A DNA stretch of 64,000 nucleotides, from NCBI GenBank assembly GCA_963580285.1, contig OY757014.1, forward strand, positions 11,546,725-11,610,724. Reading direction: 5' to 3'. Under the pieces are notes generated by a model. The model was given only the letters and a program-made list of their open reading frames with translations. It was not told the DNA's origin and made no database searches. The stretch's first letter is position 1, and each line of letters begins with the position of its first letter. Shown here piece by piece: positions 54,994 to 64,000 of the stretch. Made by a program: the position numbers and the translations under genes. Origin of the DNA: Lucinisca nassula. Its lineage: Eukaryota; Mollusca; Bivalvia; Lucinida; Lucinidae.

Positions 54994-55398
54994 GGGGCCT
55001 GTTGTTCAAAATGATCGACGTCGTTAGCTAACTTATCGTTAAAACTTTGATCATACAATATGTTGAAAATGAGTGAGTGTTTGAGTTATACGTCCCACCA
55101 ACAGCTAATGTCATATGGAGACGGTACCTCAGTTTAAAGACTCATCCGAAAGTCTGGAGAAGCCTGGGATCGATCCTGCGACCCCTGGATTATAAGGCGA
55201 GTAGCGTAACCACTACACCACGGAGGCTTCTATAATATGTTGAAAATACTAATATTTTTGCTGAAAAAATGTGTGCAGCTTTTGCAATTTTTTTCAGCAA
55301 AAATAAAAAATTATACACATTGTTCTTGCTAGAATGGTTAACAATTTGACCACTAACAAGCTTGTTAAGCTAACGAGGCTTTGAACAACTGGACCCTG
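54994..55398. mobile_element. MITE, TTGCTG-hairpin family, complete, split by a SINE
   Basis: Inverted ends GGGGCCTGTTGTTCAAA and TTTGAACAACTGGACCCTG. The body has TTAAAACTTTGATCAT as at position 2 of the window and the GCTGAAAAAATGTGTGCAGC stem. A SINE-A with its own target duplication interrupts it at 55071-55233. Confidence 0.7.
55071..55233 (-). mobile_element. SINE-A with 14-bp target duplication
   Basis: AATATGTTGAAAAT stands at 55057-55070 and 55234-55247. On the minus strand the head is GAAGCCTCCGTGGTGTAGTG with A box TGGTGTAGTGGTTACGC and B-box-like GGATCGATCCC, and the tail is ACTCAAACACTCACTC. The tRNA-like half is ~75 bases. It is the best-defined copy with 62783. Confidence 0.82.
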
Positions 55399-55856
55399 AA
55401 TTAATTTCTTAGTTGCCAGCCTCAGTAGCACAGTGGCATGCAAGCCAGACTAATGATCAGGAGGTCACAGATCTGATATCTACCAGGCTGGCAATACTCA
55501 TTCGCAGAGATAGATCATGAAATCTTTCCTACAGTTGTTCCCTTCCACCCAATGATTCAAGAAGGGCAGATGTCAGTTTCTGGTGAAAGAATGTTCACTG
55601 TACTGGCTAACTGCTTGTGTATTAGCTTGCCAAGGAAAAACGTGGTGAGGTAAACTGACTGGCTAAATAGTGTTGACTGGGCTGGGCTGGGAATCCTTTC
55701 TCTTTACTGATCCCCTCTAAAAAAGGGGGTCTGCTCTAAAGAGAAAGAATTAACTCCTTAGGGTACTGAATCCTTATAAATGAAGATACAAGCTAGAACA
55801 TACAACCTTTTGGGGTTGATTGCTTATCAATTGACTCAAAGTTTCAGATATACCGT
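55399..55856. other. Mostly featureless; tRNA-like piece and TTAA-MITE remnant
   Basis: 55425-55500 has a weak tRNA-like order (CAGTAGCACAGTGGCATGC ... CAGATCTGATATC). 55700-55775 resembles the centre of the TTAA MITE (AAAGGGGGTCTGCTC, AAAGAATTAACTCCT). Neither has ends that can be defined. Confidence 0.3.
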
Positions 55857-56060
55857 GATATCCTAAGTATTGGTACAGACAGGCCTAATCAAACAGTGTA
55901 GACCCAGATCAGACTGCTTTTGAAGGAGCAGTCTGGTCAGGATCTACACAGTTTAAAATTCTGTTGGCACTTTTTGACTCCTTGCTGGATTGTGAAACAA
56001 ATTTGCTGAAATTATTGGGAGAAATTACAACAGATCCTCGAGGTGTCCGAATGTTTTTTG
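55857..56060. mobile_element. MITE-F, copy 3
   Basis: AACAGTGTAGACCCAGATC faces AGGATCTACACAGTTT, followed by TTTTTGACTCCTTGCTGGAT and GATCCTCGAGGTGTCCG shared with 28676-28870. 56061-56349 has no recognisable feature beyond a short AAACAGTGTAGAC echo at 56254. Confidence 0.5.
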
Positions 56061-56348
56061 ATATATTTGGTACCACAAGATATACTGCTGATGTAAACCT
56101 GACTATCACTGACTCTGGCCAAAAAAGCATTTTTTTGAAATCCAGGTAAATGTTATTTATAGTCTTACTATCCTTGTTGTTCTAACACAGAAAGCTGTGT
56201 AATGTCAGTTAGCTATAAAATATGGACTTAGGTCATATTCAGGGACATTAGCAAACAGTGTAGACACAAATATGTAACTGTGAAATGCGACATCTGTTTA
56301 TTTAAAATGATATTTTTAATGTAAAACTAGAATTTGTTTTTCTACAAA

Positions 56349-59243
56349 AACACAGATGTCTCCCCCGTTTTTGACCTCTAAGTATAACCTTGACATTGGA
56401 GGTATTGAGCCGGGTCTTGTGTGCAACACATCATCTAATGAAGATAAACATTTCTGCAAAGTAACTTTAAAAATGTTCAAAAAATTTCAAAGGGCAATAA
56501 CTCTTGAAAGGGGCATAATCCGGATGAGAAAAAAAATACGCGTCAGCTTATTTTCCATTAGGAATGCATATATGAAATTTCAAAACCATAGCATACACAG
56601 TTCTAAAGTTATGCTATGCATCCCTTTTAGCATTCATTACAATGGGCACAAATTACCAAAATGACAAAGGGCCATCAATATACTCAACAACTTCCATGGC
56701 TCTAGCTCCAATAGTGTTTGAGAAATTTTGCTAACAAGATTTTATCGAAAAAATTTCAAAGGGCAATAACTCTTGAAAGGGGCATAATCCGGACGAGAAA
56801 AAAAATACGAGTCAGCTAATTTTCCATGAGGAAACCATATATGAAATTTCAAAACCCTAGCATACACGGTTCTAAAGTTATGCTATGCATCACTTTTAGC
56901 ATACATTACAATGGGCACAAATTACCAAAATGACAAAGGGCCATAACTCACAAAGTATTTTTCGGAATTTTGTCAAAAGTTAATCAGTTCATATACTCAT
57001 CACCACCAATATATTTACAAACTTTCAAGGCTCTAGCTCCAATAGTTTTTGAGATATCTTGCTGACAAGATTTTATTTAAAAAATTTCAAAGGGGAATAA
57101 CTCTTGAAAGGGGCAAAATCCTGACGAGAAAAAAAATACGCGTCAGCTTATTTTCCATGAGGAATCCATATATGAAATTTCAAAACTATAGCATACACGG
57201 TTCTAAAGTTATGCTATGCATCACTTTTAGCATACATTACAATGGGCACAAATTACCAAAAAGGGCCATAACTCACAAAGTATTTTTCAGAATTTTGTCA
57301 TAAGTAAATCAGTTCATCTACTCATGTCCAACAATATATTCACCAACTTTCAAGGCTCTAGCTCCAATAGTTTTTGAGATATCTTTCTGACAAGATTTTA
57401 TTAAAAAAAATTTCAAAGGGCAATAACTCTTGAAAGGGGCATTATCCGGATGAGAAAAAAAAAATACGTGTCAACTAATTTTCCATGAGGAATCCATATA
57501 TGAAATTTCAAAACCCTAGCATACACGGTTCTTAAGTTATGCTATGCATCACTTTTAGCATACATTACAATGGGCACAAATTACCAAAATGACAAAGGGC
57601 CATAACTCACAAAGTATTTTTCGGAATTTTGTCAAAAGTTAATAAGTTCATCTACTCATCACCACCAATATATTCACCAAATTTCAAGGCTCTAGCTCCA
57701 ATAGTTTTTGAGATATCTTGCTGACAAGATTTTATTAAAAAAATTTCAAAGGGCAATAACTCTTGAAGGGGACATAATCCGGACGAGAAAAAAAATACGT
57801 GTCAGCTAATTTTCCATGAGGAATCCATATATGAAATTTCGAAACCCTAGCATACACGGTTCTTTAGTTATGCTATGCATCAAAAGCGTAACGGACGGAC
57901 GAATAGGACGAACGAACCAGAACCAATCTGCCCCTCCAACTATTTCGAAGTTGGGGGCATAATAAGAAAGTTATTGACAGAACACAAAAAAGGCCCTTTT
58001 TTTTACCTTTTACCTCTATGTATGACCTTGACCTTTCAGGTACCAAACTGGGACATGCGTGCAACACATCATCTCATGGTGGTTAACATTTCTGCCTAGC
58101 AATTTCAAAATCCATCTAAAAATAAGAAAGTTATTGACCAAACACGAAAAAGGCCCCTTTTTTACCTTTGACCTCTATGTACGACCTTGACATTTTAGGT
58201 ACCAAACTGAATCATGCATGCAACACATCGTCCCGTGATAGGTAACATGTTTGCCAAGTAACTTCAAATTCTATTTAAAAATAAGCAAGTTATTGACAAA
58301 ACCAGAAAAAAGGACCTTTTTTTACCTTTGACCTCTAAGTATGACCTTGACATTACATGTACCAACCTGGGTCATGCGCGCAACACATCGCCTTACATTG
58401 GTTAACATTTCTGCCAAATGATTTCAAAATCCATCTCAAAATAAGAAAGTTATTGACCAAATACGAAAAAAGGCCCCCTTTTTGACCTTTGACCTCTAAG
58501 TATGACCTTGACCTTTGAGGTATCGACCTGCCTCATGTGCACCACACATCGTCTCATGGTTGTTAATAATTATGGCAAGTAATTTTAAAATCCATCTCAA
58601 AATTAGAAAGTTATTGACCAAATACGAAAAAAAGGCCCCTTTTTTGACCTTTGACCTCTAAGTATGACCTTGACCTTTGAGGTACCGACCTACCTCATGC
58701 GCACCACACATGGTCTTATGGTTGTTAATAATTATGCCAAGTAATTTTCAAATCCATCTCAAAATAAGAAAGTTATTGACCAAATACGAAAAAAAGGCCC
58801 CTTTTTTGACCTTTGACCTCTATGTATGACCTTGACCTTTGAGATACCGACCTGCCTCATGCGCACCACACATCGTCTTATGGTTGTTAATATTTCTGCC
58901 AAGTAATTTTAAAATCCATTAAAAAATAAGAAAGTTATTGACCGGACACAATTTGCCCATACATATATACATACCAACAAACTTCCAAGGGAGATAATTC
59001 AAAAAGTATAAATGCGAGAGTTATAGTTCTTGCGCACTGCACGTCGTCTAATGCTGATTAATATTTATACGAAGTTTCGTGAAGATAGCTCTAACGGTTT
59101 TCAAGTTACAGAGCGGACACGAAAGTGTGACAGACGGACAGACGGACAGACGGACAGACAGACAGACGGACAGACGGACAGACAGACGCCCGGGGGAAAA
59201 ACAATATGTCTCTCCGAAAAAAAATTTTTCGGGGGAGACATAA
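56349..59243 (+). mobile_element. Array element(s) with ~330-bp and ~160-bp units, CTCCCCC hairpin end
   Basis: The head ACACAGATGTCTCCCCCG matches, as reverse complement, the last arm CGGGGGAGACATAA of the terminal hairpin at 59206-59243. Array one (56480-57890) has units of ~330 bases (AATTTCAAAGGGCAATAACT at ~56483, 56750, 57080, 57409, 57740). It closes with its own hairpin TGCCCCTCC..GGGGGCATAA (57930-57962). Array two (57962-58960) has ~160-base units with TTTGACCTCTAAGTATGACC and TTGACCTTTGAGGTACC. A (GACGGACA)n microsatellite at 59130-59190 precedes the final hairpin. Two elements may be nested. Confidence 0.55.
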
Positions 59244-59328
59244 TTAATTTTAATTAATAATATACCTACCCATCACTACAGTTTAAGCCTTTTCACCAGA
59301 CGCAGGTCTGGGTCAGTCTGACAAAAAA
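59244..59328. repeat. Dispersed repeat also at 22390-22475
   Basis: TTAATTAATAATATACCTAC, CCATCACTACAGTTTAAGCC and CACCAGACGCAGGTCTGGGT occur at both places, each followed by GTCAGTCTGACAAAAAA. The second half is an imperfect hairpin (CAGGTCTGGGTCAGTCTG). Confidence 0.5.
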
Positions 59329-59592
59329 CAAGAGGACCAAGCTAGCTTGGTCCTGTATCGCTCACCTGAGCTAACAGATTCAAAGTTTAAGGAAGTGCCA
59401 ACCTTTACTGAAGGCTTTATGGGAGGACATGGTGATGACAGGGTAAGCATTTTCTGAAAATCAAGTAGAATGTAACTCTATGATAAACAGGCTGACCTCA
59501 CCGGTTTTCAAACTCATTCAAGCTTTTATTCCTGACTTGCTAAGAAGATCCGATCTAAACTGAAGTGGCTATGGTGATGACAAGTTCAAAAA

Positions 59593-62339
59593 CAAGAGGG
59601 CCCAGAGGGCCCTGGTTCGCTCACCTGTGTGTCACTGTCTCGAGTGCATTCTATTTTTAGCTCTTGTGGCCATCTTGTTCATCAGCAGAGTGATTTTAGC
59701 TTATTTGGTAGGGAGTAACCTAGGCAACATTCCTGGGAACTTTGAATCAAATTGGCCTTAGGGTTTAGGGGGAGTTTCCGTTTGAATCAAATTTACAATA
59801 TTTTTCTATTTTTACCTTCGGTGGCCATTTTGTTCATCCGAGTGGGATTGTTTTAGCCTTTTTGGTAGAGGATAATCTAAGCAACATTGTCGCAAGGAAC
59901 CTACATGCTAAATATAAAGGCTGTATCTCAAATGCTTTAAAAATTATGACAAAGTAGGTCAAAGGTCAAGGTCATGGGTCAAAAGTTTTGAATGGCTGAG
60001 AAAACCTTGTTACAAGGAACATGCATGCCAAATATGAAGGCTCTATCTCATATGGTTCAAAAGGTACGATAAAGTAGGTCACAGGTCAAATCTTTATGAG
60101 TGGATAGCCCTTGTCAGAAGGAACGTACATGTCAAATTTGAAGGCTCTATCTCAAACGGTTCAAAAGTTATGACAAAATAACCTACTGATCTACTTTTTG
60201 ATTTGACATGACCCATATTCGAACTTAACTGAGATATTGTCCAGATGATCATTCTGAGCAAGTTTTATGATGATTTGACTGAAACTGTGGCCTCTAAGAG
60301 TGTTCAAAACGTTTTTCTATTATTTGACCTGCTGACCTACTTTTTGACCCGACATAACCCATATTCAAACTTGACACAGATATTGTCAAGATGATCATTC
60401 TCAGCAAGTTTGATGATGATCGGACCAAAACTTGGGCCTCTAGTGTGTTCACAAGGTTTTTCAACAATCTGACCTACATATTGACCAGACATGACCCATA
60501 TTCGAAATTAACCGAGATATTGTCAAATGATCATTTTGAGCAAGTTTGATGATGATCGGACCAAAACTGTAGCCGCCAGTGTGTTCAGAGGGTTTTTCTA
60601 TGATTTGACCTACTGACATACTTTTTGACCCAACATGACCCATATTTGAACTTGACTGAGATATTGTCAAGATGATCATTCTGGGCAAGTTTGATGATGA
60701 TCGGACCAAAACTGTGGCCTCTAGTGTGTTCACAAGCTTTTTCTATGATTTGACCTACTGACCTACTTTTGACCCGACATGACCCGTATTCAAACTTGAC
60801 CCAGATATTGTCAAGACTATCATTCTGAGCAAGTTTGATGATGACTGGACCAAAACTGTGGCCTCTACTGTGTTCACAAGGTTTTCTCTGATTTGACCTA
60901 CTGGTCTACTTTTTGACCCTACATGACCCATATTCGAACTTGCCCGAGAAATTGTCAAGATAATCATTTGGAGCAAGTTTCATGATGATCAGACAAAAAC
61001 TGTGGTCTCTAGTGTATTCACAAGGTATATCTATGATTTGTCCTACTGACCTACTTTGTGAGCCGACATAACCCATATTCGAACTTGACCGAGTTATTGT
61101 CAAAATGATCATTCTGGGCAAGTCTGATGATGATCGGACCGAAACTGTGGCCTGTAGTGTGTTCACAAGGTTTTTCTATGATTTGACCTACTGACCTACT
61201 TTTTGACCCGACATGACCTGTATTCAAACTTGACCAAGATATTGTCAAGATGATCATTCTGGGCAGGTTTGATAATGATTGGACCAAAACTGCTGCCTCT
61301 CCTGTATTCACAAGGTTTTTCTATGATTTGACCTACTGACCTACTTTTTGACCTGGCATGACTCATATTCGAATGTGACCAAGATATTATCAAGATGATC
61401 ATTCTGAGCAAGTTTGATGATGATTGGACATAAATTGTGGCCTCTAGTGTGTTCAGAAGGTTTTTCTATGATTTGACCTACTGACCTACTTTTTGACCTG
61501 ACAACACTCATATTCGAATATGACTGAGATATTGTCAAGATGATCATTCTGGGCAAGTTTGATGATGATCGGACCAAAACTGTGGCCTCCCATGTCTTCA
61601 CAAGGTTTTTTTTCTGATTTGACCTACTGACCTACTTTTTTACCCGACATGACCCATATTCAAACTTGACCGAGATTTTGTGGTGGTACAATTTGTGTGT
61701 AAGTTTAGTTAAAATCAAATCATAAATGAAACATCTATCATGCAGACAAGACCAAAATAGGCAATTTTTGCCCTTTCATGGGCCGTAACTCCGTAACACA
61801 TGATGGGATATGGCTGGTTCAAGAAAGGAACCCAGATCTCATGGTGGTATAAGTTGTGTGCAAGTCTGGTTAAAATCAAATCATAAATGAAGATGCTATC
61901 GTGCGGACAAGACCAAAATAGGCAATTTTTGCCCTTTCAGGGGCCGTAACTCCATAACACATGATGGGATATGGCTGGTTCAAGAAAGGAACCCAGATCT
62001 CATGGTGGTAGAAGTTGTGTTCAAGTCTGGTTACAATCAGATCATAAATGAAGATGCTATCGTGCGGACAAGACCAAAATAGGCAATTTTTGCCCTTTCA
62101 GGGGCCGTAACTCCGTAACACATGATGGGATATGGCTGGTTCAAGAAAGGAACCTAGATCTCATGGTGATACAAGTTGTGTGCAAGTCTGGTTAAAATCA
62201 AATCATAAATGAAGATGCTATCGTGCGGACAAGAAATTGTTTACGCACGCACGGACGCACGGAAGGACGCACTGACGACGGACGACGGACAAAATGTGAC
62301 CACAAAAGCTCACCTTCTCACTACGTGACAGGTGAGCTA
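59593..62339 (+). mobile_element. CAAGAGGGCC array element with ~145-bp and ~158-bp arrays, nested
   Basis: The head CAAGAGGGCCCAGAGGGCCC is followed by GCTCACCTGTGTGTCAC; the tail hairpin ends GTGACAGGTGAGCTAA, its complement. The first array (about 60170-61680) has ~10 units of ~145 bases with TTTGACCTACTGACCTAC, GACATGACCCATATTCGAAC and TCAAGATGATCATTCTG. The second (61690-62225) has ~3.5 units of ~158 bases with AGGCAATTTTTGCCCTTTC and GGCCGTAACTCCGTAACAC. Then ACGCACGCACGGACGCACGG and the hairpin. Overlapping ~86-residue minus-strand ORFs come from the 145-base period shifting frame. Confidence 0.68.
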
Positions 62340-62782
62340 ACAAGAGTTTGTAATTTTCATGAAGATCCATTCAAAACTAAAGGGGCAGCAGTGATGACAA
62401 TGTCGAAAATAGGCATTTTCAGCAATCAAACCCACGTCACTCTATGATAAATGTGCCGACTTGGCCGGTATTCGAACTCACCTGAGGTTTTATTCCCAAA
62501 CCTTACATGTAAGTTTCAGAAAGATCCGATCAGACTTGGCCAGTATTCAAACTCAAGATTTTATTCCCAGCCACCTCACATATAAGTTTAAGAAAGATCC
62601 GATCAAAACTGAAGGGGCTACGGTGATGACAAGGTCAAAATTGGCATTTTTAGCAATCAAAGGGATGTTATTCTATAATAAATGAGCCGACTTGGCCAGT
62701 TTTCGAACTCATCCGAGGTTTCATCCCCAGCCACCGTACATATAAGTTTCAGAAAAATCCGATCAAAACTTTAGGGTCTACG

Positions 62783-62940
62783 CTGAGTGTTTCAGTTTTT
62801 ACATCCCACCAACAGCTAAGGTCATACGGAGACGGGACCTTGGTTTAAAGACTCATCCCACAGTCTGGAGAAGCCCGGGATCGAACCTGCGACCCCTGGT
62901 TTACAAGGCGAGTAGCGTAACCACTCGACCACGGAGGCTT
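62783..62940 (-). mobile_element. SINE-A with perfect 14-bp target duplication
   Basis: CTTTAGGGTCTACG stands at 62769-62782 and 62941-62954. On the minus strand the tRNA-like head has TGGTCGAGTGGTTACGC (A box) and GCAGGTTCGATCCCGGG (B box), both close to consensus, so pol III transcription is plausible. The body ends with CCGTATGACCTTAGCTGTTG and GTGGGATGTAAAAACTG. It is inserted into an array unit and so postdates the array. Confidence 0.83.
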
Positions 62941-64000
62941 CTTTAGGGTCTACGGTAATGACAGGGTCAAAAATCAACATTTTCAGCCATCAAAGGGACA
63001 TAACACTACGATAAATGGGCTGACTTGGCCTGTTTTCGAACTCATCCAAGATTTTATCCCCAGCCACCTTACATATAAGTTTCAGAAAGATCCGATCAAA
63101 ACTGAAGGGGCTATGGTGATGACAAGGTCAAAAATTGGCATTTTCAGCAATCAAAGGGACGTAAATCAATGATAAATGGGCCAACTTGGCCGGTATTCAA
63201 ACTCATCCTAGGTTTTATCTCCAGTCACCTTACATATAGGTTTCAGAAAAATTTGATCAAAACTGAAGGGGCTACGGTGATGACAAGGTAAAAAATTGAC
63301 ATTTCCAGCCAGCAAAGGGACATAACTATATAGTATATAGTTAATGGGGCAACTTGGCCGGTTTTCGAACTCATCCGAGGTTTTATCCCCAGCCACTTTA
63401 CATATAAGTTTCAGAAAGATTCGATCAAAACTGAAAGGGCTACAGTGGTGACAAGGTCAAAAATCAGCAATTTCAGCAATCAATGGGACGTTATTCTGTG
63501 ATAAATGGACCAACTTGGCTGGTTTTCGAACTCATCCGAGATTTTATCCCCAGCCACTTTACATATAAGTTTCAGAAAGATTCGATCAAAACTGAAAGGG
63601 CTACAGTGATGACAAGGTCAAAAATCAGCAATTTCAGCAATCAAAGGGACGTTACTCTACGATAAAAGGGCCGACTTGGTCGGTTTTGGAACTCATCCGA
63701 GATTTTATCTACAGCCACCTTACATATAAGTTTCAGAAAGATCCGATCAAAACTGAAGGGGCTACGGTGATGACAAGGTCGAAAATGGGCATTTTCAGCA
63801 ATCAAAGGGAACGTAACTCTATGATAAATTGGCGGACTTGGCCGGTTTTCGAACTCATCCGAGGTTTTATCCTCAGCCACATTACATACAAGTTTTAGAA
63901 AGATCCTATCAAAACTGAAGGGGCTACGGTGATGACAAGGTAAAAAATGGGCATTTTCAGCAATCAAAGGGACGTAACTCTATGATAAATGGGCCTACTT

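Larger units (their letters stand above)
59329..64000 (+). mobile_element. CAAGAGGACC array element with ~160-bp units, open at window end
   Basis: The head CAAGAGGACCAAGCTAGCTT with GGTCC forms a hairpin, followed by CGCTCACCTGAGC. Units contain TTTCAGAAAGATCCGATC, AAAACTGAAGGGGCTACGG, TGATGACAAGGTCAAAAA and TTTTCAGCAATCAAAGGG. The array is interrupted by another element (59593-62339) and by a SINE (62783-62940) and continues past 64000. Short ORFs on both strands are repetitions of one unit frame. Confidence 0.6.

Noticed and set aside
60461..61601. Series of ~86-residue minus-strand ORFs with SVGQIIEKPCEHT
   Set aside because: The 145-bp array is not a multiple of 3, so frames rotate and end every unit and a half; repeat translation only.
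54745..64000. The next upstream ECM29 exon
   Set aside because: I looked on the minus strand for the expected conserved segment with splice sites and the right phase and saw none; it probably lies beyond the window.

Overview
The window is animal nuclear DNA, most likely from a bivalve mollusc. This is inferred from the dense mixture of tandem arrays built from TGACCT/AGGTCA words, tRNA-derived and other SINEs, foldback MITEs and CR1-type LINEs; no species marker is visible. The only host gene I can support is the C-terminal half of the proteasome adaptor ECM29 (ECPAS), on the minus strand. Eight short exons run from 54744 down to 1137. Their splice sites and phases chain without a gap (874 coding bases, about 291 residues), while their introns reach 20 kb. 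The first and last exons of the gene lie outside the window. Nearly everything else is repeat DNA lying in ECM29 introns.

Layout by ECM29 intron, left to right. 1-1136: MITEs in the intron after the lowest exon. 1243-11400: MITEs, a SINE and a very large ~92-bp satellite (3641-11400, about 75 units). The satellite is a tandem amplification of the 3' part of the neighbouring ECM29 exon (11401-11524) together with its splice donor, and it contains a 2418-bp, almost perfect second-order duplication. 11525-16019: MITEs, a SINE and a 171-bp array. 16167-22813: two nested array elements, one carrying seven perfect estrogen-response-element-like palindromes at exact 128-bp multiples. 22863-25468: MITEs, SINE pieces and head-to-head LINE fragments. 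25513-29265: MITEs and a tRNA-derived SINE ending in (CA)n. 29478-34308: MITEs, SINEs and a 131-bp array element.

34372-54615 is a 20-kb intron holding diverged arrays and then a 75-bp satellite (40340-54570). That satellite is split by a CR1-like LINE (41802-48614) and by a Tigger/pogo transposon (48640-52812). The LINE is itself broken by an array element (43526-46042) and by a 1168-bp unknown insertion with a 15-bp target duplication. The Tigger holds a second, 5'-truncated LINE. 54745-64000 is more intron with further array elements; the last array is open at the window end.

A recurring architecture deserves attention. At least ten elements consist of a 5' CAAGA-type or ATGCCCCC-type head, a tandem array, a short ACGG/CACG microsatellite, and a 3' hairpin whose outer arm is the reverse complement of the 5' subterminal sequence. 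The arrays differ but the end plan is conserved, so this looks like one non-autonomous mobile system. Its mechanism is unknown from this sequence. All coordinates were read by eye; protein comparisons are from memory and not from a search.
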